Assembly: GCF_014202475.1 (NCBI RefSeq) | Contig: NZ_JACHGV010000004.1 | Span: forward strand, 558,001-622,000 | Direction: 5' to 3' | From: Streptomyces paradoxus | GTDB lineage: Bacteria > Actinomycetota > Actinomycetes > Streptomycetales > Streptomycetaceae | Length of the DNA: 64,000 nucleotides | In this document: piece by piece, positions 34,323-43,141 of the stretch | How positions within the stretch are numbered: the stretch's first letter is position 1 | Layout: each line of letters opens with the position of its first letter | Made by a program: the position numbers and the translations under genes | Notes under the pieces: model-generated | Databases searched by the model: none | What the model was told of the DNA's origin: nothing | The model's input: the letters and a program-made list of their open reading frames with translations, nothing else

Positions 34323-34479
34323 CCGGCGACATTGCGCCCTCTAGGACGGTGTCTTGGGGAGAGAGGTTCACTCCCCACGTCAAAGGCGTTTCAAAGGCCG
34401 AGGAAAGTCCGGGACAAGCCCTTGCGAAGGTGTGTCGCGGGGCGGGCCCGGACAGAGAGTGCGGACAGGTAACCAACCC

Positions 34480-35598
34480 ATGGGTCTGACGAGCAACAAG
34501 GTGCTGGTGCTGGCGGTGTTGTCCGCCGTGCTGCTGTTCGCCGGCACGGTCTGGCTGTGGCCACGGCTGGCCCGGCGCGGCTGGCGTGCCGTGAGCGGGC
34601 GTATCGGCCTGCTGCTGGGCACCCAGCTGGCGCTGTTCGCCGCGGTGGGCCTCGCCGCCAACCAGGCCTTCGGCTTCTACGCGAGCTGGGCGGACCTGTT
34701 CGGGCAGGAGAAGGACCAGGGCGTGGTCGTGGACCACACGCCGGGCGGGGGCCCGCTGGAGGTGACCGGCTCGCGGCGGGTGCCGGGGGCGGGCGGTGCG
34801 CCGCCCCGCGCCGGGGGCCGGATCCAGCAGGTCGAGATCGTGGGCCGTACGACGCGGATCGCCACGCCCGCGTACGTCTATCTGCCGCCGGAGTACTTCC
34901 AGCCGCGGTACCGCACCCACAGGTTCCCGGCGGCGGTCGTGCTGACCGGCTATCCGGGTACGGCGTCGGCGCTGGTGGAGAAGCTCCACTATCCGCGCAC
35001 GGCTCTGGAACTGGCCCGGGAGGGCCGGGCGAAGCCGATGATCCTCGTGATGCTGCGGCCCACGGTGGCGCCGCCCCGGGACACGGAGTGCGTCGACATC
35101 CCGGGCGGTCCGCAGACCGAGTCGTTCTTCGCGAAGGATCTCCCCGACGCGTTGCGCTCGCACTACCGGGTGGCGGAAAAGGCGGGCGGTCTGGGCATCA
35201 TCGGCAACTCCACGGGCGGATACTGCGCGTTGAAGATCGCCCTGCACCATCCCGGTGTGTACGCGGCCGGGGCGGGTCTGTCCGCGTACTACAAGGCGCC
35301 GATCGACGCCACGACAGGCGATCTCTTCCAGGGCGACAAGGCGCTGCGCAATCGCGCCGACCTGTGGTGGTATCTCGCGCACATGCCGGCTCCCGACACG
35401 TCCCTGCTGGTCAGCAGCAGCAAGCGGGGCGAGACCAACTACAAGGACACGCTGCGGTTCATAGAGCGGGTGAAGGACACCGGGCGGACGGGGATCTCGT
35501 CGATCGTGCTGGAAAGCGGCGGGCACAACTTCAACACCTGGCGGCGTGAGATTCCGGCGGCGCTGGAGTGGATGAGCGGGCGGCTGGCCGGCCGCTGA
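34480..35598 (+). CDS. Membrane-anchored alpha/beta hydrolase (esterase)
   Basis: 372 aa from the ATG at 34480. Two N-terminal helices (about 8-27 and 42-62), then an esterase domain resembling esterase D/mycolyl-transferase folds. Nucleophile elbow GNSTGGY; later Asp candidates, and the catalytic His in ESGGHNFNTW. Acts outside the membrane. It could remove amino acids or acyl groups from lipids made by the divergent MprF-like enzyme; that is inference from adjacency. Confidence 0.85.
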   Translation: MGLTSNKVLVLAVLSAVLLFAGTVWLWPRLARRGWRAVSGRIGLLLGTQLALFAAVGLAANQAFGFYASWADLFGQEKDQGVVVDHTPGGGPLEVTGSRRVPGAGGAPPRAGGRIQQVEIVGRTTRIATPAYVYLPPEYFQPRYRTHRFPAAVVLTGYPGTASALVEKLHYPRTALELAREGRAKPMILVMLRPTVAPPRDTECVDIPGGPQTESFFAKDLPDALRSHYRVAEKAGGLGIIGNSTGGYCALKIALHHPGVYAAGAGLSAYYKAPIDATTGDLFQGDKALRNRADLWWYLAHMPAPDTSLLVSSSKRGETNYKDTLRFIERVKDTGRTGISSIVLESGGHNFNTWRREIPAALEWMSGRLAGR

Positions 35599-35732
35599 AA
35601 TGATCTTGGGAATTGAGTGAGCGGCCGATTCCGGTTCTTCCCTCGTTCTGATGCCGTGTGAACGTTTCGGTGTGGTTTTGTTTTTGCGGGGTGGGTCACC
35701 ATGATTCGCCTACGCGCGGTAAGTTTCTGGCC

Positions 35733-36953
35733 ATGCCACGTGGACGTCACCGCCATTCCCCGCCCCTTCACAGGATGCTGCCCCCGTCGGCGATCGCAGG
35801 CGTCTCCCTCGTCTGCGCGTTGGGGCCCTGGGTGTTCACGGAGCCGATGGTGCTCCGCGGTCTGGCCGCGGCCGCCGCGGCGACGGCGGTCATCGGCGCG
35901 GTCGTGCTGCGCCGTTGGGACACCCAGGCGGGCAAGCGCGTCGCCGACCTCACGCGCGCGCGTGCGAGCGACGAGTGGCGCTTCGAGGAGCGGGTCGCCG
36001 AACTGGAGGCCGACCTCGAGGAGTCGCGCGAGCTGCGAGCGAAGCTGGAGCAGCGGCTGCGCTCCAAGCGCACGGAACTGGCCGGTCTGCGCAACGAGCA
36101 CGCCGCGCTGCTGCGCCGGTACGCCACGGCGGAGGCCGATCGCGCGAGCGTCCTCGAAGACCGCCGGATGCTGGAGATAGAGGCGACGGCTCCGGTACGG
36201 GCCGCGCTGCCGGCGGGAGCGCCGGACACGGCACCGGACGCGGACGGGACGCCTGCGGCTCCCGCCGCGGAGGAGGAGCCCGCGGTTCCCGCCGTGTTCT
36301 CCCCCGAGGGGTCCCGGCTGTTCCTGCGGGCCGCGGCCGCCCTCGCCCGGCTCGACGGCGAGACGGTCCCGGACCCGGACGGCGGCGGCGACGGCGACGG
36401 CGCGCCGAAGGACGAGGACGCGGAGCCCGAGCCGGAGCCGGAGCAGGAGAAACCGGAGCAGGAGCAGGCGGCACAGCAGGCGCCGGAGAACGAGGCGCAG
36501 GGGGAGTCCGAGGCGGACGACGGGCACGAGCGCACGACCGCCGAGACGTCCGTGCCGGGCGACGGGACCGCCGTGCCGGCCGACGGGACCGGCCAACTCC
36601 CCGAACCCGCGCGGGCCGAGCAGCCCGCGGGCCGGCGCTCCGGGCACTACACCGTGCCGACCGCCGTGGCCGTCCCGCCGCAGTCGCCGGTGCGCCGTCC
36701 GCAGGCCGGGGGCGGGTTCGACTTCTTCGGCACCAAGGCGGGCACCTCGCGGGCGGCCCTGGAGGCCGTGCAGAACGAGGACCTCGCCGATGTCGTCGGC
36801 CAGGAGGCGCTCGCCCTGCACAAGGCCGAGACGGAGGCCCGCTATAAGCCGGCCGATGAGGAGTCGCGCGGCATCGGCCAGGTCATCGATCTGACGGCGC
36901 ACGACGAGACGGAGCAGATCGACGTACAGGGGCTGCGCAGCGCGGTGTCCTGA
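35733..36953 (+). CDS. Membrane protein with coiled coil and acidic disordered region
   Basis: 406 aa from the ATG at 35733 (an upstream frame to 35658 lacks support). Two membrane helices at about 15-60, a coiled coil at about 75-145 (RVAELEADLEESRELRAKLE), an acidic Pro/Glu-rich stretch to about 310 (EPEPEPEQEKPEQEQ), and a conserved-looking C-terminal part with FDFFGTKAGTSRAALEAVQN and IGQVIDLTAHDETEQIDVQ. No family recognised; architecture suggests a cytoskeletal or cell-wall scaffold. Confidence 0.75.
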   Translation: MPRGRHRHSPPLHRMLPPSAIAGVSLVCALGPWVFTEPMVLRGLAAAAAATAVIGAVVLRRWDTQAGKRVADLTRARASDEWRFEERVAELEADLEESRELRAKLEQRLRSKRTELAGLRNEHAALLRRYATAEADRASVLEDRRMLEIEATAPVRAALPAGAPDTAPDADGTPAAPAAEEEPAVPAVFSPEGSRLFLRAAAALARLDGETVPDPDGGGDGDGAPKDEDAEPEPEPEQEKPEQEQAAQQAPENEAQGESEADDGHERTTAETSVPGDGTAVPADGTGQLPEPARAEQPAGRRSGHYTVPTAVAVPPQSPVRRPQAGGGFDFFGTKAGTSRAALEAVQNEDLADVVGQEALALHKAETEARYKPADEESRGIGQVIDLTAHDETEQIDVQGLRSAVS

Positions 36954-36964
36954 CGCCTGTCCGA

Positions 36965-37000
36965 CGGAGGGCCCCCCGGCTACGGCCGGGGGGCCCTCCG
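36965..37000. terminator. Bidirectional terminator between convergent genes
   Basis: Perfect 16-bp stem CGGAGGGCCCCCCGGC / GCCGGGGGGCCCTCCG with loop TACG, between stop codons at 36953 and 37012. Confidence 0.88.
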
Positions 37001-37011
37001 CGTTCGGACGG

Positions 37012-38346
37012 TCATGCCATCCAGCGGTCCGGCCGCGCGTCCCGGCGTCCCGTGCGGGACCGTTCCGCCTGCGCCGCCAGCAGCTCGCGCGCCTCGGCCG
37101 CGTCCCGCAGCCGGGCCCGCACCGTCTTGTTCGCGCCCGTGTCCACACACACGTCGGCGACGCCCCGGGCCCGCTCCCACGGTCCCTGCATCCTCCGTAC
37201 GCTCTGCACCTTGGCGTGCGGCACCAGCGCCAGGCTCCGCCGCAGCAGCCCGGACCGGGAGGCGAACACCGCGTCAGTGACGGCCAGTCCGTACCCGCGC
37301 CACCACAGCGGCACGCACCAGCGGGCGCTGCGCGGCGCCGGTGACAGGGCCGCGGGCCCCGGCACGCTCACCCCGGGCAGCACGCGCGCGACGACGTCCT
37401 CGGCGATCTCGCGCGGAGCGACCGGTACCAGCACGGAGTTGGACGAGCCCGCCACGTCCAGTTCCACACGGACCCAGCCGCGCCGCCGCCACAGCAGCGG
37501 TTCCACGATCCGCACGGTCTGGACGCGCCCCGGCGGCACGGTCTCGTGGGACCGGTCCAGCAGCCCGTGGTCGATGCGCAGCCCGTCGGGCGACTCGGCC
37601 AGCGTCCAGTCGTACTCGGCGACGAACCGCCCGACGCTGCTCGCGCCCGCCGCGCCCAGCAGCGGCAGGGCGACCGCCAGGACCGTCCACAGGCTGTGGG
37701 TGGCCAGCCACAGCACCGGCGGGACGACGAGCGCCGCGGCCAGCGACACCCAGGTCGCGCCCGTCAGCACCAGCGACAGGGCGAGAACGCCGGGCGGCAC
37801 CCGCAGCAGCTGCCGGGCCGGGGCCTCGCCGACCTCGTGCGCGGTCTCGGGTGCGAAACCGGCCGCCCGGGCGAGCAGTTCGGCCCGCAGCGCCCGCGCC
37901 TCGTCCGCGCCGAGGAAGGCCAGTTCGTCCTTCTTGTCGGTGCCTATGACGTCGAGTTTGAGCTTGGAGACGCCCGCGACCCGGGCGAGCAGCGGCTGGG
38001 TGACGTCGACGGCCTGGATCCGCTCCAGCCGGATGTGCGCGGTGCGCCGGAAGACGAGCCCGGTACGGATGCGCAGTTCGGACTCGGTCACCGCGAAGTG
38101 TGTGAACCACCAGGAGCAGAAGCCGTAGAGGGCGGCGGCCGGGACGATCACGGCGAGGCCGATCAGCAGGGTGGCCGTCGTCAGCCGGGTCAGATGGCGC
38201 TGCGCCCCGTCGGGGTCGTGCACGGCCCAACCGATCACTACGGCGACCGGTGCCCAGGCGCGGCGCAGCGGTGTGACCGGGTGCAGCCGCCGCTCGGTCA
38301 CCTCGGCGGCGACCTCGGGGGCCTCGGCGGCCCCGGGCGCCGTCAC
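37012..38346 (-). CDS. PH domain-containing membrane protein (YdbT-like)
   Basis: 444 aa from the GTG at 38346, overlapping the preceding gene's stop by 4 bases. Four membrane helices in two pairs, each followed by bacterial PH (DUF304/bPH_2) domains: ELRIRTGLVFRRTAHIRLER, LRIDHGLLDRSHETVPPGRV and SGLLRRSLALVPHAKVQSV, so three PH copies. Pairs with the short PH protein as YdbS-YdbT in other bacteria; function unknown. Confidence 0.87.
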   Translation of the reverse strand: MTAPGAAEAPEVAAEVTERRLHPVTPLRRAWAPVAVVIGWAVHDPDGAQRHLTRLTTATLLIGLAVIVPAAALYGFCSWWFTHFAVTESELRIRTGLVFRRTAHIRLERIQAVDVTQPLLARVAGVSKLKLDVIGTDKKDELAFLGADEARALRAELLARAAGFAPETAHEVGEAPARQLLRVPPGVLALSLVLTGATWVSLAAALVVPPVLWLATHSLWTVLAVALPLLGAAGASSVGRFVAEYDWTLAESPDGLRIDHGLLDRSHETVPPGRVQTVRIVEPLLWRRRGWVRVELDVAGSSNSVLVPVAPREIAEDVVARVLPGVSVPGPAALSPAPRSARWCVPLWWRGYGLAVTDAVFASRSGLLRRSLALVPHAKVQSVRRMQGPWERARGVADVCVDTGANKTVRARLRDAAEARELLAAQAERSRTGRRDARPDRWMA

Positions 38347-38873
38347 AGCCCCGCCGACCGGGCTTCGCCCAGCTCGGTGAGCCGGTCGCGCAGCCGCTCC
38401 GCCTCGGCCGGGTCCAGGCCGGGGATGGTTGCGTCGGTCGCCGCGGCGGCCGTGTGCAGCTGCACGCTGGCCAGCCCGAAGTGCCGCTCGACGGGCCCGG
38501 AGGTGACCTCGACCAGCTGCATCCGCCCGTACGGCACGACGGTCTCCTCGCGCCACAGCACGCCCCGGCTGATCAGCAGGTCGTCGGCCCGCTCGGCGTA
38601 CCGCCAGGAACGCCAGTTGCGCTCGGTCATCACCCAGCCCCAGGCCAGCAGGGCGAGCGGCGGCAGCGCGAAGGCGGCCCAGGCGGGCCCGGCCAGCAGC
38701 CCCGGCAGCAGCCCGGCGGCCAGGGTGATCAGCCCCAGCCACACCACCAGCAGCAGCCGGCGCATCTTGAGCAGGCCGGGCGGCAGCGCGATCCACACCG
38801 GCTCGCCCCCGGCCGCCCCGATCGTGCCCTGCGACGCGCCCGGTCCCGTGTCCCGCGGACTCCCCGTATCCAT
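38343..38873 (-). CDS. PH domain-containing membrane protein (YdbS-like)
   Basis: 176 aa. Two membrane helices (about 38-80) then one bPH_2 domain (DDLLISRGVLWREETVVPYG, VQLHTAAAATDATIPGL). The ATG at 38873 lies six bases after TACGCT (38885-38880), so leaderless translation is likely. Forms an operon with the larger PH protein. Divergent from nuoD with 31 bp between starts. Confidence 0.87.
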   Translation of the reverse strand: MDTGSPRDTGPGASQGTIGAAGGEPVWIALPPGLLKMRRLLLVVWLGLITLAAGLLPGLLAGPAWAAFALPPLALLAWGWVMTERNWRSWRYAERADDLLISRGVLWREETVVPYGRMQLVEVTSGPVERHFGLASVQLHTAAAATDATIPGLDPAEAERLRDRLTELGEARSAGL

Positions 38874-38904
38874 GGGGCCAGCGTACGTAGGAGAGACTGT
38901 GTCC

Positions 38905-40056
38905 ATGACTCCTACGACGGAGACCATGGTCGGAATCGGCGGCGCCGCGGAGAGCACCGACATGGTGCTCAACATCGGGCCGCAACACCCGTCCACCCAT
39001 GGCGTGCTGCGGCTGAAGCTCGTCCTGGACGGCGAGCGCATCCGGCACGCGGAGCCGGTGATCGGCTACATGCACCGCGGCGCGGAGAAGCTGTTCGAGG
39101 CGCGCGACTACCGTCAGATCATCATGCTCGCCAACCGCCACGACTGGCTGTCGGCGTTCTCCAACGAGCTGGGCGTGGTCCTCGCCGTGGAGCGGATGCT
39201 CGGCATGGAGGTCCCCGAGCGCGCGGTGTGGCTGCGCACGCTGCTCGCCGAGCTGAACCGCGTGCTCAACCACCTGATGTTCCTCGGCTCCTACCCGCTG
39301 GAACTGGGCGGTATCACCCCGATCTTCTACGCCTTCCGGGAGCGCGAGGAGCTCCAGCACGTCATGGAGGAGATCTCCGGCGGGCGGATGCACTACATGT
39401 TCAACCGGGTGGGCGGCCTCAAGGAGGACCTGCCGGCCGGCTGGACCACGCGCGCGCGCACCGCCGTCGCCGACGTGCGCTCCCGCATGGACCGCTTCGA
39501 CGACCTGGTGCTCGGCAACGAGATCTTCCGCGGCCGCACGAGGGACGTCGGCGTCCTCACCCCGGAGGCCGTGCACGCGTACGGGGTCAGCGGGCCGATC
39601 GGCCGCGCCTCGGGCGTCGACTTCGACCTGCGCCGGGACGAGCCGTACCTCGCCTACGGCGACCTCCAGGACACGCTGAAGGTGGTCACCCGGCAGGAGG
39701 GCGACTGCCTGGCCCGCTTCGAGTGCCTCCTGGAGCAGACGCACAACGCGCTGGACCTGGCCGACGCCTGCCTGGACCGGCTCGCCGAGCTGCCGCCCGG
39801 GCCGGTCAACCAGCGCCTCCCGAAGGTCCTGAAGGCCCCCGAGGGCCACACGTACGCGTGGACCGAGAACCCCCTCGGCATCAACGGCTACTACCTCGTC
39901 AGCAAGGGCGAGAAGACCCCGTACCGGCTGAAGCTGCGCTCGGCGTCGTACAACAACATCCAGGCGCTGACGGAGCTGCTGCCGGGGACGCTGGTCGCCG
40001 ACATGGTGGCGATCCTGGGGTCGATGTTCTTCGTGGTCGGCGACATCGACAAGTAG
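38905..40056 (+). CDS. nuoD2: Orphan NADH-quinone oxidoreductase subunit D paralogue
   Basis: 383 aa; GTG at 38899 is an alternative start. Clear 49-kDa subunit: NIGPQHPSTHGVLRLKLVLD, HRGAEKLFEARDYRQI (Arg58 at the position corresponding to the methylated Arg of mitochondrial NDUFS2, by my alignment), and the C-terminal ADMVAILGSMFFVVGDIDK. No other nuo gene is nearby, so it is not part of a full complex I operon. It is convergent with a MidA-type methyltransferase gene. Confidence 0.9.
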   Translation: MTPTTETMVGIGGAAESTDMVLNIGPQHPSTHGVLRLKLVLDGERIRHAEPVIGYMHRGAEKLFEARDYRQIIMLANRHDWLSAFSNELGVVLAVERMLGMEVPERAVWLRTLLAELNRVLNHLMFLGSYPLELGGITPIFYAFREREELQHVMEEISGGRMHYMFNRVGGLKEDLPAGWTTRARTAVADVRSRMDRFDDLVLGNEIFRGRTRDVGVLTPEAVHAYGVSGPIGRASGVDFDLRRDEPYLAYGDLQDTLKVVTRQEGDCLARFECLLEQTHNALDLADACLDRLAELPPGPVNQRLPKVLKAPEGHTYAWTENPLGINGYYLVSKGEKTPYRLKLRSASYNNIQALTELLPGTLVADMVAILGSMFFVVGDIDK

Positions 40057-40077
40057 GGCGCAGCCACCGGCAGGGGC

Positions 40078-41079
40078 TCAGCCCTGGAACGGGTCCGGGA
40101 TCCCGGCCGGCTGGACCAGCCAGCCGAAGTCGCCCAGCCCGGCCTCCGCGGTGAGCTCGGCGGCCTCCGAGGCGCTCGCGAGGGCGCGTACGTATGCGGC
40201 GGGGTCGGTGGAGGCCAGCGTGAGCGGGGGGCGCGCACCGGTCACGCCCAGGGCGCGCAGCGCCTCGCGCTGGGGGATCACGTGCCCGCCGGGCAGCGCG
40301 CACGCGTCCAGGGCGACATGCGCGGTGATGTCGCAGGAGCCGTCCGGGACCGGTGTCGTCTCGCGGCCCTCGCGGTAGCCGGTCAGCGTCCCGAACGGGG
40401 GCCGGGTGTCCGCCGTGTGCGCGTAGTCCACGGCCACGGCGAGCCCGCGCCCGAGCGTCGCGACCGCCGCGGCCCACGCCTCGTCCCGGGGCAGCCCGAT
40501 CTCGGCCCGCAGTCCCTCCTCGCCGGGCAGCGGCCACCAGCGCCGGAGCCATCGCGCCTGTGCCCCGGCCACCGGCTCCCCGAGCCGCTCGCTCCCGTCC
40601 CGCCGGACCAGCACCAGCCGCGCGACGCCCGCGGCGTCCACCTCCGCGACCTCCAGGGGCACGTTGTCCAGCCACTCGTTGGCGAACAGCAGCCCGGTCG
40701 TCCGCTGCGGGGGCTCGGCCAGCCACTCGATCCGGTGATCGAGCCCGGCCGGCCGCCCGGCGATGTCGACGGCGTACGCGCGCGTGCGGGCCGCCACCTC
40801 CGCGGGCAGCGCGGCGAGCACCCCGCCCGTCAGCTCGCCCCGCCCGGCCGCCATGTCGACGAAGTCCAGGGCGGCGGGCCGCCCCAGCGCCTCGTCGACC
40901 CGGCACAGCAACCGTGCCACGGCCCCGGCGAACAGCGGCGACGCGTGCACGGACGTCCGGAAGTGCCCGGCCGGTCCCTCCGTGCGCCGGTAGAAGCCCC
41001 CCGGCGCGTACAGGGCGTCCTGCGCCGCCGCACGCCACCCGCGCCACTCACGCCACTCTTGCCTCGTCCCTGCCGTCAC
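40078..41079 (-). CDS. MidA/NDUFAF7-family SAM-dependent methyltransferase
   Basis: 333 aa. COG1565 features in order: YAPGGFYRR, GHFRTSVHASPLFAGAVA, SAM loop FVDMAAGRGELTGG, LLFANEWLDNVPLEV, AVDYAHTADTRPPFGTLTGY and CDITAHVALDACAL. The mitochondrial relative NDUFAF7 dimethylates an Arg of the NuoD homologue NDUFS2. Encoded tail-to-tail with nuoD2, 21 bp apart, so NuoD2 is the natural candidate substrate. The Gly-rich loop reads AAGRGE rather than the commoner GxGxG. Confidence 0.85.
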   Translation of the reverse strand: MTAGTRQEWREWRGWRAAAQDALYAPGGFYRRTEGPAGHFRTSVHASPLFAGAVARLLCRVDEALGRPAALDFVDMAAGRGELTGGVLAALPAEVAARTRAYAVDIAGRPAGLDHRIEWLAEPPQRTTGLLFANEWLDNVPLEVAEVDAAGVARLVLVRRDGSERLGEPVAGAQARWLRRWWPLPGEEGLRAEIGLPRDEAWAAAVATLGRGLAVAVDYAHTADTRPPFGTLTGYREGRETTPVPDGSCDITAHVALDACALPGGHVIPQREALRALGVTGARPPLTLASTDPAAYVRALASASEAAELTAEAGLGDFGWLVQPAGIPDPFQG

Positions 41080-41197
41080 CGGCCCAGGCTATGCGGACAC
41101 AACGAACGCAACTCCACCTTGCGGAGTACGCGCGCCCGGTGCGGATCGGTCCTCCGGTTGACCCCTGCACCTATCGCGCTTCCCTACGCTGGGTTAC

Positions 41198-42391
41198 GTG
41201 CAGCGCCTCTATGACTTCCTCCGCAGGCACCCGATGTGGGTCGACGGCTTCTGGGCCGTGGTCCTCCTCGGGATTTCGGTGCTGGGCGGGGCCGCCGGCG
41301 AGCGGATCGGCCCGTGGGCCGCTGTCCTTCCGGTCACGCTGCTGCTGAGCCTCGTGGTCGCGCTGCGCCGCCGGATGCCGGAGAAGATGCTGCTGCTGGC
41401 GGCCGCGGTCGGCGTGGTGCAGCTGGTGACCGACGTCGCGATCCTGCCCGCCGACTTCGCCATGCTGGTGATCGTCTACACGGTCGCGGTGGAAGGTGCC
41501 CGCTGGGCCTCCCGCTTCGCGCTGGTCGCCGGTCTGTGCGCGGCCCCCCTGGCGCAGCTGCGCTGGTCGAACGAGCAGACGGGTGTGGCGGGCGACATCG
41601 CCCTGGCGGTCCTCCAGACCGTCCCCTTCGCCCTCGCCTGGGTGCTCGGCGACTCCATCCGCACCCGGCGCGCCTACTTCGCGCAGCTGGAGGAGCGGGC
41701 CGCCCGCCTGGAGAAGGAGCGCGAGGCGCAGTCCAAGGTCGCCGTCGCCGCCGAACGGGCCCGGATCGCCCGCGAGTTGCACGACGTCGTCGCGCACAAC
41801 GTCTCGGTGATGGTGGTTCAGGCGGACGGCGCCGCCTATGTCCTCGATGCCGCGCCCGACCAGGCGAAGAAGGCCCTGGAGACCATCTCCTCCACCGGCC
41901 GCCAGGCCCTCGCCGAGATGCGCCGCCTGCTCGGCGTGCTGCGCACCGGCGAGCACCAGGAAGCCGGCGAGTACGTGCCGCAGCCCGACGTGCAGCAGAT
42001 CGAGGACCTCGTCGAGCAGTGCCGCACCTCCGGACTGCCCGTCGACTTCAAGGTCGAGGGCACGGCCCGCCCGCTGCCCAGCGGCGTCGAGCTCACCGCC
42101 TACCGCATCGTGCAGGAGGCGCTCACCAACACCCGCAAACACGGCGGCCCCAACGCGGGCGCGAGCGTCCGCCTGGTCTACTTCGACGACGGCCTCGGCC
42201 TGCTCGTCGAGGACGACGGCAAGGGCGCCCCGCACGAGCTGTACGAGGAGGGCGGGTTCGACGGCCAGGGCCACGGTCTGATCGGCATGCGCGAGCGGGT
42301 CGGTATGGTCGGCGGCACCCTGGACGCGGGTCCGCGCCCGGGCGGAGGATTCCGCATCAGTGCCCTGCTGCCGCTCAAACCCGCGCACTGA
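41198..42391 (+). CDS. Sensor histidine kinase, NarL-partner type
   Basis: 397 aa from the GTG at 41198. Four to five membrane helices (to about residue 152) and a short coiled coil, then HisKA_3 with phospho-acceptor His195 in ARIARELHDVVAHNVSVMV, and HATPase_c (EALTNTRKHGG, DDGKGAP, GHGLIGMRERVG). TACGCT lies 7 nt before the GTG and no ribosome site is seen, so likely leaderless. Pairs with the response regulator that follows. Confidence 0.92.
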   Translation: MQRLYDFLRRHPMWVDGFWAVVLLGISVLGGAAGERIGPWAAVLPVTLLLSLVVALRRRMPEKMLLLAAAVGVVQLVTDVAILPADFAMLVIVYTVAVEGARWASRFALVAGLCAAPLAQLRWSNEQTGVAGDIALAVLQTVPFALAWVLGDSIRTRRAYFAQLEERAARLEKEREAQSKVAVAAERARIARELHDVVAHNVSVMVVQADGAAYVLDAAPDQAKKALETISSTGRQALAEMRRLLGVLRTGEHQEAGEYVPQPDVQQIEDLVEQCRTSGLPVDFKVEGTARPLPSGVELTAYRIVQEALTNTRKHGGPNAGASVRLVYFDDGLGLLVEDDGKGAPHELYEEGGFDGQGHGLIGMRERVGMVGGTLDAGPRPGGGFRISALLPLKPAH

Positions 42392-42448
42392 CGCCGGCAC
42401 ACGCCCCCGACTGACACCTGTAACGACCCCCGATAGGGAAGAGGCCCG

Positions 42449-43117
42449 ATGACGATCCGCGTGATGCTCGTCGACGACCAGGTGCTGCTGCGCACCGGGT
42501 TCCGGATGGTGCTCGCCGCCCAGCCGGACATGGAGGTCGTGGCGGAGGCGGGCGACGGCGTCGAGGCCCTCCAGGAACTGCGCACGACCGAGGTCGACGT
42601 GGTGTTGATGGACGTCCGCATGCCGAAACTCGACGGGGTGGAGACGACCCGCCGGATCTGCGAGGACACCGACCCGCCGAAGGTGCTCATCCTGACCACG
42701 TTCGACCTCGACGAGTACGCCTTCTCCGGGCTGAAGGCGGGCGCCTCCGGCTTCATGCTCAAGGACGTGCCGCCGGCCGACCTCCTGGCCGCGATCAGGT
42801 CCGTGCACAGCGGCGACGCGGTCGTGGCGCCCTCCACCACCCGGCGCCTGCTGGACCGCTTCGCACCGATGCTGCCGGGCACCCAGCAGCCGCAGCACAA
42901 GGAGCTGGAGCGGCTCACCGAGCGGGAGCGCGAGGTCATGGTGCTGGTCGCGCAGGGGCTGTCCAACGGCGAGATCGCGGCACGCCTGGTGCTGTCGGAG
43001 GCGACGGTGAAGACGCACGTGGGCCGCATCCTGACCAAGCTCGGGCTCCGGGACCGGGTGCAGGTCGTGGTGCTGGCCTACGAGACGGGGCTCGTGCGGG
43101 CCGGCGGGCACGGCTGA
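42449..43117 (+). CDS. LuxR/NarL-family response regulator
   Basis: 222 aa. Receiver with Asp10/Asp55 (VVLMDVRMPKLDGVE) and Lys in MLKDVPPADLL; LuxR helix-turn-helix ERLTEREREVMVLVAQGLSN to VKTHVGRILTKLGLRDR. Cognate to the kinase 57 bp upstream. Signal unknown. Confidence 0.94.
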   Translation: MTIRVMLVDDQVLLRTGFRMVLAAQPDMEVVAEAGDGVEALQELRTTEVDVVLMDVRMPKLDGVETTRRICEDTDPPKVLILTTFDLDEYAFSGLKAGASGFMLKDVPPADLLAAIRSVHSGDAVVAPSTTRRLLDRFAPMLPGTQQPQHKELERLTEREREVMVLVAQGLSNGEIAARLVLSEATVKTHVGRILTKLGLRDRVQVVVLAYETGLVRAGGHG

Positions 43118-43141
43118 CCCGCGGCCCGGGCCGCCTGCCGG

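Noticed and set aside
37012..39849. 945-codon minus-strand frame spanning the PH gene and nuoD
   Set aside because: Only the part to 38346 is protein-like (PH domains); upstream it is antisense to nuoD and the GTGA junction marks the real start.
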